Below are positions 42,822 through 51,786 of a stretch of DNA of 64,000 bases, in pieces (the stretch's first letter is position 1; each line of letters starts with the position of its first letter). Position numbers and translations under genes: made by a program. Under the pieces are notes generated by a model, which was given only the letters and a program-made list of their open reading frames with translations, had not been told where the DNA came from and did no database searches. The DNA is from Kribbella sp. ALI-6-A (GTDB lineage: Bacteria > Actinomycetota > Actinomycetes > Propionibacteriales > Kribbellaceae): the NCBI RefSeq assembly GCF_001984195.1, contig NZ_MTQN01000010.1, positions 1,178,001 to 1,242,000 on the forward strand, in the 5' to 3' direction.

Positions 42822-43307
42822 CTACGGGTGAGGCTGCAACGACCCCAGGTACGCCATCACGCGGGCCTGGATCTCCTCCTGCGAAAGCTCGTTCTCGCGC
42901 AGCTCCTCCAGCCACGACGTCAAGATGGCGTACGGCGCGCTGAACTCGAGCGCGATCCCGTCCGGGTCGCGGAAGTTCAGGTGGTAGGCGAACTCCATGT
43001 CACGGATCGGCGTGTACACCACCCCGTACTCGTCGAAGCGGCGCTCCCAGTCCTCCAGTTCCTCCCGCGTGTCAGCGGCGAAGCCGAGATGGTCGAGACC
43101 GGTGGTGAGCTCGGTGAACTGCCCACCGACGCCGGCTTCGTGCTGGACCACCGAAAGCATGAATCCGCTCGGCCGGTCCAGGAACAGCCGGGCGTACCCG
43201 AAGTCCATCAGCGGCATCAGACCCAGGACGTCGACGTAGAACCGCTCGCTGCGGTCCAGATCGGTGACCGAGAAACTGACGTGGTCGACACCCTTGAAAG
43301 CAGGCAT
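42822..43307 (-). CDS. VOC (glyoxalase/dioxygenase) family protein
   Basis: A 161-aa vicinal oxygen chelate protein with paired beta-alpha-beta-beta-beta units. First metal His in FKGVDHVSFSVTDLDRSERF, second in GLDHLGF, and Glu in DPDGIALEFSAPY. The AYHLNFRDPDG motif is the typical end. Many such proteins are lyases, epimerases or resistance proteins; none can be chosen here. The start codon is ATG 43307, with a GGGGG tract upstream. Confidence 0.85.
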   Translation of the reverse strand: MPAFKGVDHVSFSVTDLDRSERFYVDVLGLMPLMDFGYARLFLDRPSGFMLSVVQHEAGVGGQFTELTTGLDHLGFAADTREELEDWERRFDEYGVVYTPIRDMEFAYHLNFRDPDGIALEFSAPYAILTSWLEELRENELSQEEIQARVMAYLGSLQPHP

Positions 43308-43368
43308 CGCGACCCCCTTCCCCCGAAGGCAATGTAACCCCGGGGGAGTGGTCGCGGACAGCGCGAAC

Positions 43369-43785
43369 TCAGCCCAGGGGGTTGAGTTCCTGATAATCGG
43401 CCTCGTCCATCACCCGGCGTACGCCGATCGGCTGCTGCAGCGGCACGCCCCCAGGCCCCGGGACCTGCGACACGAGCGCCGCGATCTCGATCGCCCGTTC
43501 CTCGGACTCGACGTCGATCACCTGGAAGCCGGCCAGCAGTTCCTTCGACTCCAGGAACGGCCCATCGGTCACCACCGGCGCGGCCACCCCGTCGGACGTC
43601 ACCGACTTGGCCAGCTCCGGCCCGGTCAACGCCTCGCCGCCGATCAGCTCGCCGGACTCCCGCAGCTCGGCGTTGAGCTTGTCGTAGTAATCCATGTGCG
43701 CCTTCACGTCCTCCGGCGACCACTCGGTCATCGGGGTGTCGATCGCGCCGCCGTTGTAGTCCACGATCAGCAGGAACTTGGTCAT
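43369..43785 (-). CDS. YciI-like (YCII-related) protein
   Basis: A 138-aa member of the YCII superfamily with a ferredoxin-like fold. Start TKFLLIVDYNGG, then KAHMDYYDKLNAELRESGEL, and TDGPFLESKELLAGFQVIDV, the conserved active-site-like His/Asp region of the family. These proteins are often encoded beside ECF sigma factors, though none is adjacent here. ATG 43785 has GGAG with 6-nt spacing; an ATG 12 nt further up lacks one. Function unproven in the family. Confidence 0.82.
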   Translation of the reverse strand: MTKFLLIVDYNGGAIDTPMTEWSPEDVKAHMDYYDKLNAELRESGELIGGEALTGPELAKSVTSDGVAAPVVTDGPFLESKELLAGFQVIDVESEERAIEIAALVSQVPGPGGVPLQQPIGVRRVMDEADYQELNPLG

Positions 43786-43875
43786 CGTTGTCTCCATCTG
43801 TTCAGCACCCGTCCGGTGCTCTCACCCGGGGGACGAACCCGACGCTACGTCCTCGACATCCCCGCAGAAAGAATC

Positions 43876-45120
43876 TCAGCTGGCCCGGATCGGTGGGCCG
43901 AGCAGAGCGGTCAGGTCGTCCCGTACCACCGCGAGGAGGTCGGCGCCGAACACGCACAGTGTGTCCTCCCAGGGGTGACCGAAGGTGCCGAGGCGCAAAT
44001 CCGGGGTGACGTTCAGGTAATAGTCGCCGTCGGGGTAGGCGACTCCCGGCCAGTCGGGATACTCGGCACGCCCGACGCGAGAAGGGTCGAACTCGAAGCC
44101 GACGTGCTGCCAGTCCAGGAAACGCAGCAGTTCGCCGGGCCGCACGGCCGCCCGCAGGCCGCGCTCGACGATCGCCTCGAGCCGGTCGTCGTCGACCACG
44201 TCGAGGTGCCAGGTCATCGAGGGACTGGGATCGACCTTGCCAGGAAACTCATGGACGCTCGGCTTGAACGAGAAGTGCTCGTAGACGGCGTCCCAGATCT
44301 CCCGGTACTCCGGGTTCGCGATCAGCATCCGTACCGGACGGGTCCGCGGTCCCGGATCGGGCGGCGACCAGTGGTAGGTCCGAACCGTCGAGACCTCCTG
44401 GAAGCCGGCCGCCACGAGTACGTCGTACGACGGCCCGTCGACCTCGGCGACGAAGAACCTCGGCTCGGGCCTGTTCCCGCCGAGGTAGCGGTAGCGACCG
44501 CGTGGTGACCACGCGATCCAGTACGGCAGGAATTCGGTCGTGTGCTCGCCGACCAAGCCGCAGATCTCGATGAACTCGGTCTGCCCGAGCTGGTGAGCCC
44601 ACCCGAGCTCGACGACCTGACCGGCCCGCCGGCGAGCCAGGACACACACCTCGTACGGCGCTGTTCCGTCCGCGTCGAGCTCGTCGAGCGGCGTCCGGTG
44701 TGGACCTCCGGTTCGTGCCATGCGCCGTGCCTGCTCGTGGTCACCGTGCGGGTCGATGCCGACGTCGTGGACGTCTCCGGGAACCGGTCCACGGAAGTCG
44801 TCGACACTGGCAATCAGGAGTGGCCGTTGCCACCCCGGCGTGAACCCGTGATCCAGCAGGGCCGCCGTCAGCGCGGGGTCGTCGTGACCGTAGGCCTTCC
44901 ACTCGACCGGTTCGCCATGGGCGGCGAAGGCCTCCTGCTGGCGTCGTACCGGGCCAGAAGGATCAGGCCCGAGCGGTCCGACGAGATCGACCTGTCCATG
45001 GGTCCCCGCATGGATCCGGACGACCGGCCCGTCGGTCACCACCGACTTGCCGACCCCCGGGTACGGCGCCTGCCGGCGGACCTGTTTCTCGTGCTCGGCG
45101 AGGAGCAGCATTCGATCCAC
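43876..45120 (-). CDS. fusion of GNAT acetyltransferase-like domain and DUF2716 domain
   Basis: A 414-aa two-domain protein. Residues about 1-255 read like a tandem GNAT region: QARRMARTGGPHRTPLDELD, APYEVCVLARRRAGQVVELG, TEFLPYWIAWSPRGRYRYLG, VAAGFQEVSTVRTYHW. Residues about 270-414 match DUF2716: EYREIWDAVYEHFSFKPSVH, MTWHLDVV, YYLNVTPDLRLGTFGHPWED, TLCVFGADLL. The start is not certain: TTG 45126, GTG 45120 and ATG 45111 are in frame and none has a good ribosome site. If TTG 45126 is used it overlaps the response-regulator stop by 4 nt. Confidence 0.75.
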   Translation of the reverse strand: MDRMLLLAEHEKQVRRQAPYPGVGKSVVTDGPVVRIHAGTHGQVDLVGPLGPDPSGPVRRQQEAFAAHGEPVEWKAYGHDDPALTAALLDHGFTPGWQRPLLIASVDDFRGPVPGDVHDVGIDPHGDHEQARRMARTGGPHRTPLDELDADGTAPYEVCVLARRRAGQVVELGWAHQLGQTEFIEICGLVGEHTTEFLPYWIAWSPRGRYRYLGGNRPEPRFFVAEVDGPSYDVLVAAGFQEVSTVRTYHWSPPDPGPRTRPVRMLIANPEYREIWDAVYEHFSFKPSVHEFPGKVDPSPSMTWHLDVVDDDRLEAIVERGLRAAVRPGELLRFLDWQHVGFEFDPSRVGRAEYPDWPGVAYPDGDYYLNVTPDLRLGTFGHPWEDTLCVFGADLLAVVRDDLTALLGPPIRAS

Positions 45121-45122
45121 GG

Positions 45123-45767
45123 TCAACGCGACGACAAGTACGTGAGCACCGCCATCACGCGCCGGTTGTCGTCTTCGGACGGCGGCAGATCGAGCTTCGC
45201 GAAGATGTTGTTCGTGTGCTTGCTGACAGCCTTCTCCGTGACGAACAAAGCCGCGGCGATCGCGGCGTTCGAGCGGCCTTCGGCCATCAGGCCGAGGACT
45301 TCGGACTCGCGGGGGGTGAGGCGGCTGACGGGGGAGTCGCGGGTGCTGCGGGCCAGGAGCTGGCCGATCACGTCGGGGTCCATCGCGGTGCCGCCGGTGG
45401 CGACGCGGCGGACGGAGTCGAGGAAGTCGGCGACGTTGGAGACGCGGTCCTTGAGCAGGTAGCCGACGGCGCCGCCGCCGGTGAGCAGTTCGCGGGCGTA
45501 GAGCTGCTCGACGTACTGCGACAGCACCAAGATCGGCAGGCCGGGGACCTGGCGGCGGGCCTCGATCGCGGCCTTCAGGCCCTCGTCGGTGAAGGTGGGC
45601 GGCAGCCGGACGTCGACGACGGCCACGTCCGGGCGGTGCTCGACGAGCGCCGGGACCAGCCGGGGGCCGTTGTCGACGGCTTCGACGACGGTGAAGTCGT
45701 GGGCTTCCAGCAGCCGGATCAAGCCGTCCCGGAGGAGGGCGTGATCTTCAGCGATGAGGACTCGCAA
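45123..45767 (-). CDS. NarL/LuxR-type response regulator
   Basis: A 214-aa response regulator. Receiver domain: EDHALLRDGL (acidic pair), phosphoacceptor Asp52 in VAVVDVRLPP, and Lys in GYLLKDRVSN. C-terminal LuxR helix-turn-helix: LTPRESEVLGLMAEGRSNAA, then IAAALFVTEKAVSKHTNNIF. The start is TTG 45767 with GGAG 6 nt upstream; it reproduces the family N-terminus MRVLIAEDHA. The first 49 nt overlap the end of the histidine kinase gene, so expression is coupled. Partner of that kinase. Confidence 0.92.
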   Translation of the reverse strand: MRVLIAEDHALLRDGLIRLLEAHDFTVVEAVDNGPRLVPALVEHRPDVAVVDVRLPPTFTDEGLKAAIEARRQVPGLPILVLSQYVEQLYARELLTGGGAVGYLLKDRVSNVADFLDSVRRVATGGTAMDPDVIGQLLARSTRDSPVSRLTPRESEVLGLMAEGRSNAAIAAALFVTEKAVSKHTNNIFAKLDLPPSEDDNRRVMAVLTYLSSR

Positions 45768-47020
45768 GGCAACTCCATGATCACGGTGGTCGGCCCGCCG
45801 GTCGGGCTGACCACGGTCAACGTACCGTCGAAGGCGGCCAGTCGCCGCTGGATTCCGTACAGCCCGCCGCCCGGCGTCACCGTCGCTCCACCGACCCCGT
45901 CGTCACCGACCAGGATGTGCAGCCGCTCGTCCTCATGGGTGATCTGGATCCAGGCGTTCGTCGCGGCCGAGTACTTGACCGCGTTGGCCAGCGCCTCGGC
46001 GACCGCGAAGTACGCGGCGGACTCGACCGGCGCCGGCGGCCGCCCAGGTACGTCGTACATCACGTCGACCTTGAACGGGCAGGTCAGCGCGAGCGCCTTG
46101 ATCGCGCCGTCCAGTCCCCGGTCGGCGAGCACCGGCGGGTGGATGCCACGGACCAGGTCGCGCAGCTCCGACAGCGCCGTACTGGCTGATTCGCGGGCCT
46201 CGGTCAGCAGCGCCGCGGCCTGCTTCGGGTCGCGGGCCACCATCTCCTCGGCCATGCCGAGGTTCATGCTCAGCGCGGCCAGCCGGGCCTGGGCCCCGTC
46301 GTGCAGGTCGCGCTCGATCCGGCGCAGCTCGGCCGCCTGGGTGTCGACGGTCTCGGCGCGTGACTCGGCCAGCTCACGGACCCGGATCGCCAGCTGCGCG
46401 CTCTCGGTCGGGCCGAGCAGCGACTTGGCCAGGTAGGCGTTCGCCCGCAGCAGCCGCTCACCGGACGCTGACCAGATCAGGAACGCGACCAGCCCGAGCG
46501 GGACCATCGCGAACGCGGTCACCGGGTTCAGCTGGAACAGCCCGCCGAACGGCCGGTCGAACACCCCGTCCGGCGTCACCCAGACCAGGAAGGGGTAGAT
46601 CAGGTAGAACAGCGACGCCAGGAACAGTACGGCGGACAGCAGATTCAGGGTGAAGCCGATCACGGCGTTCACCAGCAGCCAGGCGATGTCGCGCCAGGTG
46701 GCCGGGTCGGACAGCGTGGTCCGCAGCCACATCAGTACGCCGGGCATCGGCGGCTTGCGGTACGGGCGCTCGATCCGTACGCCGAGGAAGCCGGACAGGA
46801 TCGTCCGGTGGCAGTTCGCGAACCAGCGCACGCACGGCACGAAGACCAGCAGCATCGGGATGCCGACCCAGACCGCGATCAGCGGGACCGAGACCACGTT
46901 GAGCACGAAGAAGGCGATGCCGATCTCGGCCAGAACGGCCAGCCCGAGCGCGACGAAGGGCTGCGCCACTCGCGGGAACCGCACCGGCGGCGCCTTGGCG
47001 GCGGTCTGGATGGTCGTCAT
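45719..47020 (-). CDS. DesK/NarL-type sensor histidine kinase
   Basis: A 433-aa membrane kinase. Two transmembrane helices at about 20-63, two more at about 113-148 and one at about 165-184 form an actinobacterial sensor domain without a large outside loop, which suggests that it senses the membrane itself. HisKA_3 dimerisation motif RIERDLHDGAQARLAALSMN with His240. HATPase: ALANAVKYSAAT (N box) and VGDDGVGGA (G box). It lies 258 bp from a divergent fatty-acid desaturase, like the Bacillus DesK-DesR-Des system. ATG 47020. Confidence 0.92.
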   Translation of the reverse strand: MTTIQTAAKAPPVRFPRVAQPFVALGLAVLAEIGIAFFVLNVVSVPLIAVWVGIPMLLVFVPCVRWFANCHRTILSGFLGVRIERPYRKPPMPGVLMWLRTTLSDPATWRDIAWLLVNAVIGFTLNLLSAVLFLASLFYLIYPFLVWVTPDGVFDRPFGGLFQLNPVTAFAMVPLGLVAFLIWSASGERLLRANAYLAKSLLGPTESAQLAIRVRELAESRAETVDTQAAELRRIERDLHDGAQARLAALSMNLGMAEEMVARDPKQAAALLTEARESASTALSELRDLVRGIHPPVLADRGLDGAIKALALTCPFKVDVMYDVPGRPPAPVESAAYFAVAEALANAVKYSAATNAWIQITHEDERLHILVGDDGVGGATVTPGGGLYGIQRRLAAFDGTLTVVSPTGGPTTVIMELPCESSSLKITPSSGTA

Positions 47021-47278
47021 CGTTTTTCTCCCGTGGTCCGGCGGCCGGCCCTCGAAGGTCCGGCCGAAGCGGGCCGTACCGGCTCGCTCCCACCATGATG
47101 ACCGAGTGCCGGGTCCGGATCGGTGGTGCTAGGTCCACTCCTTGCCGGGTGGTGGATCCCACTCGATCCGGGGGTTATCACTCATGTATTCGGGCACCGG
47201 ATCGACCAGAGTCAATGCCGTACGCCGGCCGCGGCCAGGACGCCTAGGCCCCCACCCCGCACATCGAGATGAGGTCCT

Positions 47279-48325
47279 ATGGCTCAGCCCATGGTGCTCC
47301 CCCCTGCCCGCACCGCATCGAAGGGCAGCGACTTCGCACCCCTGCTGCGACAGGTCCGCGACGCCGGTCTGCTCGAACGCCGGACGGCGTCGTACGCGAT
47401 CGCGATCGGGCTGAACATCGCGTTGATCGCGGCGACCTGGGCCGGTGTGGTCCTGCTGGGCAACTCCTGGCTGCAGCTGCTGCTGACGATCCCGCTCGCG
47501 ATCCTGACCACCCGGGCGGCCTTCTTCGGGCACGACGCCGGGCACCAGCAGATCGGCAAGTCGCGCAAGCTGCACGACCTGATCGGGCAGTTGCACGGCA
47601 ACCTGGTCTGCGGGATGAGCTACGGCTGGTGGAACGACAAGCACAACCGCCACCACGCCAACCCGAACCACACCGACAAGGACCCGGACGTCGGTGAAGG
47701 CGTCCTGGTCTGGACGCTGGAGCAGGCCGAGGGCCGGACCGGTCTGCACGGCTGGCTGAGCCGCCACCAGGCGAAGATCTTCTTCCCGCTGCTCACCCTC
47801 GAGGGCCTCAACCTCAAGGTGTCGAGCGTGCTGTTCCTCCTCGGCCGCCGGAACCGGCACGAGGCCCGGGTCGAGCTGATGCTGATGGCCGCGCACCTGG
47901 CGATCTACTTCACCGCGCTGTTCCTGATCATGTCGCCGGGCAAGGCGATCGCGTTCGCCGCGCTGCACCACGCGCTGTTCGGGCTGCACCTGGGCAGCGT
48001 GTTCGCCCCGAACCACAAGGGCATGGAGATGCCGGACGACGACAGCAACTGGGGTCACCTGGAAAAGCAGGTGCTGACTTCGCGCAACGTCAACGGCGGC
48101 CTGGTCACCGACTGGATGATGGGCGGGTTGAACTACCAGATCGAGCACCACCTGTTCCCGAGCATGCCGCGCGCCAACCTGCGGTTCGCCCAGCCGATGG
48201 TCCGCGCGTACTGCGAGAAGATCGGTATGCCGTACCTGAGTACCGGCCTGGTCGAGTCGTACCGGATGGGCCTGGGACACATGCACGCGGTCGGCAGTGA
48301 ACTGCGGGCCGAGCGAGCGAAGTAG
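47279..48325 (+). CDS. membrane fatty acid desaturase (DesA3-like)
   Basis: A 348-aa integral-membrane diiron desaturase adding a double bond to acyl chains of lipids or acyl-CoA. All three histidine boxes are present: HDAGH (85-89), HNRHH (122-126) and QIEHH near residue 290. Hydrophobic pairs lie at about 40-78 and 190-225. Length and boxes match acyl-CoA/phospholipid desaturases of actinobacteria. ATG 47279 with a GAGATGAGG purine run upstream. The divergent two-component pair suggests temperature or membrane-fluidity control. Confidence 0.92.
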   Translation: MAQPMVLPPARTASKGSDFAPLLRQVRDAGLLERRTASYAIAIGLNIALIAATWAGVVLLGNSWLQLLLTIPLAILTTRAAFFGHDAGHQQIGKSRKLHDLIGQLHGNLVCGMSYGWWNDKHNRHHANPNHTDKDPDVGEGVLVWTLEQAEGRTGLHGWLSRHQAKIFFPLLTLEGLNLKVSSVLFLLGRRNRHEARVELMLMAAHLAIYFTALFLIMSPGKAIAFAALHHALFGLHLGSVFAPNHKGMEMPDDDSNWGHLEKQVLTSRNVNGGLVTDWMMGGLNYQIEHHLFPSMPRANLRFAQPMVRAYCEKIGMPYLSTGLVESYRMGLGHMHAVGSELRAERAK

Positions 48326-48454
48326 GTCCGCGCTCTGTGCTTTGCCTCGCTTCGTTCGGCGGGTCGTGGGGCCTCGGCTCCCGGACTCCTTCCACGGAGG
48401 CCCTTCGTCGGTTAGGTTTCCAGGTCTCGGGGCCGACCTGTGAGGGAGACCTGT

Positions 48455-49849
48455 ATGACCGAACGATCTGGTCTGAGTCGTCGCGGCCTGCTCGGAGCCG
48501 TCGCCGGAGCGACCGCCGCCACCGCTCTGTCCGCCGCCACTCCCGCCTGGGCCGCGGACGACCCGCGGCCCGGCGCCGTCCGCCCGCCGACGCTCGACTC
48601 GTACGACCGGCAGCTCGTCAAGAGCCTGTCCTCGGACCGCGCCTTGGAACACCTGAAGGTGCTGTCCGAGCAGATCGGGCCGCGGATCGGCGGCACGGTC
48701 AGCGAGAAGCGGGCGGCGGACTACCTGGCCGGCCAGCTCGACAAGTTCGGCTACCGCACCCGGCTCGAACCGTTCCCGGTCGCGGACAAGTTCACCGCCG
48801 AGATCGGCGACCTGCGCAACGTGCTGCCGAACGACATCTGCTGGCAGGCGGGTGCCGCGCCGGGAGGCAAGCTCAACGTGACGGTTCAGGGCCCGGCGCG
48901 CGACGTCGGGCCCGCGACCGCTCCGGTGTGGCCGGCCGACGTCGCCGGTGCGGTGGTGCTCGCCGACGACACCGCCGCGGTCCGGGCCGCGTTCGTCGCC
49001 GAGGCGGCCTCCCGCGGTGCGGTGGCAGTGATCCTGCTGCCCGCCGACCAGACGTTCCCGCGGCGGGCCTCGGCGTTCGCGCCGAGCGGTCTCACCGACG
49101 CGCCGATCCCGGTGATCGGGGTCGCCCAGGTCCAGAAGCGCTTGCTGCGCGAGGCGCTCGCCGTGGTCACCTCGTTGCCGCTGTCGATCAGTACGACGGC
49201 CCACCGCGGCCTGATCTCGAACAACGTGATCGGCGAACGGCGCGGCAAGGGCAGCAACCCGCCGATCGTGATGGTCAGCGGTCACTACGACACGGTGATC
49301 GGTGCGCCGGGCGCGAACGACGACGGCTCCGGCACGGTCCTCACGCTCGAGGTGGCCCGCGTCCTGGCGAAGTTGCCGACTGAGGCGACGCTGCGGTTCG
49401 CGCTGTGGGGATCGGAGGAGCAAGGGCTGATCGGTTCGCGGTATCACGTCGCACAGCTGGCGCAGGACCAGCGCGACCGGTACCGCGCGGTGTTCCAGAA
49501 CGACATGGTCGCGACCAGTTGGGACCCGGCGATCGTGTACTGGCTGCTGTCGTTCACCGGCCTCGCGAACACCGCGACCGACGCCGTCCGGGCGTCCGGG
49601 CAGCGGCTCGGGTACGACGCGCAGATGGTCGGCCCGGTCACCCGCGGAGCCAGCGACCACCAGTCGTTCCAGGAAGTCGGCATCGCGGCCGCGAACTTCT
49701 CCTGGCGGGGCGAGTCGTCACCCGCGCTGCTCGAACCGCCGTACCACTCGCCGGAGGACACCATCGCCAAGAACATCAGCCTGGAGCGCCTGCAGGTCTC
49801 GATGGAACTGATCGGCACCGCCGCGTACGCCGTCGCCCGGCGCCGCTGA
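48455..49849 (+). CDS. exported M28 family zinc aminopeptidase
   Basis: A 464-aa secreted peptidase. A Tat signal peptide (SRRGLLGAVAGATAATALSA) covers residues 1-36. A PA-type insert occupies about 145-235. The M28 core has zinc ligands in VSGHYDTV (His), GANDDGSG (Asp), WGSEEQGL (Glu pair, the first catalytic), QNDMVA (Asp) and PYHSPEDT (His), the full co-catalytic set. It would trim N-terminal residues from peptides outside the cell. ATG 48455 follows GAGGGAGA by 6 nt; an upstream in-frame GTG (48440) is less likely. Confidence 0.92.
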   Translation: MTERSGLSRRGLLGAVAGATAATALSAATPAWAADDPRPGAVRPPTLDSYDRQLVKSLSSDRALEHLKVLSEQIGPRIGGTVSEKRAADYLAGQLDKFGYRTRLEPFPVADKFTAEIGDLRNVLPNDICWQAGAAPGGKLNVTVQGPARDVGPATAPVWPADVAGAVVLADDTAAVRAAFVAEAASRGAVAVILLPADQTFPRRASAFAPSGLTDAPIPVIGVAQVQKRLLREALAVVTSLPLSISTTAHRGLISNNVIGERRGKGSNPPIVMVSGHYDTVIGAPGANDDGSGTVLTLEVARVLAKLPTEATLRFALWGSEEQGLIGSRYHVAQLAQDQRDRYRAVFQNDMVATSWDPAIVYWLLSFTGLANTATDAVRASGQRLGYDAQMVGPVTRGASDHQSFQEVGIAAANFSWRGESSPALLEPPYHSPEDTIAKNISLERLQVSMELIGTAAYAVARRR

Positions 49850-49899
49850 GTCATCCCGTGCGCGGAGGGCTCGGCGCCGACAGCTAGGCTCGAGGGGAC

Positions 49900-50199
49900 A
49901 TGTCACCTCGTCGGCGCAAGCCCTCCAAACACACGCGGCCGGTCAGCGACCGGCCGCTGCTCGGTGGTACCCAGGAACGGCAGAGCCGCCTGGACGGCGA
50001 CTGGATCGTCCGCCGGGTCAGCGGTACGGCGTCGACGAAGGCGTACCGCTGCCCGGGCTGCGACCAGCAGATCCTGCCGCACACCCCGCACGTGGTGGTC
50101 TGGCCGGAGAACCCGAGCCTGCTCGCGGCGATCGGTGGCGCCCAGTCGCTGGACGAGCGCCGGCACTGGCACACCGCCTGCTGGCAACGCCGGCGCTGA
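49900..50199 (+). CDS. small zinc-ribbon-like conserved actinobacterial protein
   Basis: A 99-aa basic protein. The Arg/Lys-rich N-terminus (MSPRRRKPSKHTRP) is followed by a compact region with CPGC (about 51-54), HVVVW, and HWHTACW near the end: four Cys/His groups arranged like a treble-clef zinc site. I have seen similar proteins in actinobacterial genomes labelled as ATP/GTP-binding, with no evidence for that. It starts 50 nt after the peptidase gene; TAGGCT lies 9 nt before the ATG, and GAGGGG is also present. Confidence 0.75.
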   Translation: MSPRRRKPSKHTRPVSDRPLLGGTQERQSRLDGDWIVRRVSGTASTKAYRCPGCDQQILPHTPHVVVWPENPSLLAAIGGAQSLDERRHWHTACWQRRR

Positions 50200-50217
50200 A
50201 CTCCACGAAAGGTCGCG

Positions 50218-50982
50218 ATGAAGCTGCCCGTCACGTCGTACGGCGAATCTGGCACACCCGTCGTGGTGATGCACGGCCTGTTCGGTTCCGGCCGGAACTG
50301 GATGACCGCCGCCCGCCGCCTCGCCGCGTCGCACCAGGTCTACGCGTTCGACCTGCGCAACCACGGCAACTCCGAGCATGTGCCGACGATGAGTTACCCG
50401 GAGATGGCCGAGGACGTTCGCGAGACGATCGAGTCGCTGGGCGTCGGCCCGGTCGCCCTGGTCGGGCACTCGATGGGCGGCAAGACGGCGATGCTCACCG
50501 CGCTGCGGCATCCCGAGGTGGTCGAGCGGCTGGTCGTGGTCGACGCGGCGCCGGTGTCGTACCCGCCGCAGTTCGAGCAGTACGCCCAGGCGATGCGCAC
50601 CGCCGACCTGTCGAACATCCAGCGCCGTGCGGAGGTCGACGCGCAGCTGGCCGACGCCGTACCGACGCCGGGCACCCGCGCCTTCCTGCTGCAGAACCTG
50701 ATCCTCGACGACGACGGCGCGCGCTGGCGGCCGAACCTGCCGGTGATCGAGGCGTCGCTGCCGCAGATCTCCGGCTGGCCCGACGACGTCACCGGCTCGT
50801 ACGACGGCCCGACGCTGTTCGTGTACGGCGGCAAGTCGGACTACGTCCAGCAGGATCACCGGGCCGCCATCGAGGCGTTGTTCCCGCAGGTCCGGTACGA
50901 GGTGATCGCCGAGGCGGGCCATTGGGTGCACGCCGAGCGGCTGGACGACTTCCTCGCCGTCCTGACGCCGTTCCTGCCGTAA
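50218..50982 (+). CDS. alpha/beta hydrolase (YbfF/ABHD11-like esterase)
   Basis: A 254-aa serine hydrolase. Oxyanion loop VVMHGLFGSGRNW, nucleophile elbow VALVGHSMGGKTA, acid in FVYGGKSDYV and the catalytic His in AEAGHWVHAERLDDF. The start and order of motifs fit YbfF/ABHD11 esterases, which hydrolyse acyl-CoA or lipid esters. It follows the zinc-ribbon gene by 18 nt, with GAAAGG before ATG 50218. Cytoplasmic. Confidence 0.9.
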   Translation: MKLPVTSYGESGTPVVVMHGLFGSGRNWMTAARRLAASHQVYAFDLRNHGNSEHVPTMSYPEMAEDVRETIESLGVGPVALVGHSMGGKTAMLTALRHPEVVERLVVVDAAPVSYPPQFEQYAQAMRTADLSNIQRRAEVDAQLADAVPTPGTRAFLLQNLILDDDGARWRPNLPVIEASLPQISGWPDDVTGSYDGPTLFVYGGKSDYVQQDHRAAIEALFPQVRYEVIAEAGHWVHAERLDDFLAVLTPFLP

Positions 50983-51058
50983 GGCCAAGTCCGTGAGTCG
51001 TTGACCGTTCGCGTAGGGTCTAGGTAACTTTCTACCCAGACGCGAGCGGGAGGTGCCG

Positions 51059-51751
51059 GTGAACCGATCAGTGCTGGCCGTCGGTGGTCACATCGGAGAC
51101 ATGGACCTGGCGGCCGGGCCGACACTGGCCAAACTCGCGCTGGAAGGCGCGAACGTGACGATCGTGGCGTTGACGCCGGGGGAGCGCGGGCACCCCCGGC
51201 TGTCGCCCGCGGAGTACCAGCAGCAGAAGGTCGCCGAGGGCGAGGCGTTCGCCACCGCGATCGGCGCCGACTTCATGGTGCTCGGCTACAGCGAGGGCTT
51301 CCTGCCCGACAGCGACGACGTCGCCCTGGAGCTGGCCACGATCATCCGGGAGAAGCAGCCCGACACCGTGATCACGCACTGGCGGCACAGCAGCCAGCGC
51401 GACCACGAGCACGCCGCGCGGGTGACCGAGCGGGCGGTGTACCTGGCCGACCTGCCGATGGAGCACGAGCTGCCGCGGCACGCCGTACGGACGCTGGTGC
51501 ACACCGAGCACGCCGAGGACCTGCGCGACTTCGCGCCGTCGGCGTACGTGCCGATCCCCGACGACGCGTTCTACCGCTGGGTGGGCGCGATCCGGCACCA
51601 GGCCTTCGCACGCGGCGAGACCGACGGCTTCCGGCACATCGACTACTACACGGCGCTGATGACGATGCGCGGCTGCCAGGCGGGCTATCCGCGCGCGTGC
51701 GCGTTCTTCGACCCGAGCGGCCCGGAGGTCACGAAGCTCGCGGCGTCCTAG
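51059..51751 (+). CDS. PIG-L deacetylase family protein with altered active site
   Basis: A 230-aa member of the GlcNAc-PI de-N-acetylase/MshB fold. Zinc motif near the N-terminus: family A-H-P-D-D, here GGHIGDMD, so the His and second Asp are kept but the first Asp, the general base in MshB, is Gly. The second metal His is in QRDHEHAARV. DTVITHWRH is the conserved strand. GTG 51059 has GGGAGG 5 nt upstream; another GTG at 51053 is in frame. It may be a deacetylase with another base, or a non-catalytic relative. Confidence 0.85.
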   Translation: MNRSVLAVGGHIGDMDLAAGPTLAKLALEGANVTIVALTPGERGHPRLSPAEYQQQKVAEGEAFATAIGADFMVLGYSEGFLPDSDDVALELATIIREKQPDTVITHWRHSSQRDHEHAARVTERAVYLADLPMEHELPRHAVRTLVHTEHAEDLRDFAPSAYVPIPDDAFYRWVGAIRHQAFARGETDGFRHIDYYTALMTMRGCQAGYPRACAFFDPSGPEVTKLAAS

Positions 51752-51786
51752 CCTGAAACCTGGGCCGTCGTCGAGGACCCACGGGG

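Noticed and set aside
47129-49660. Minus-strand 843-codon frame across the desaturase and peptidase
   Set aside because: Antisense shadow of two genes with complete catalytic motifs; His/Arg/Asp-rich nonsense composition.
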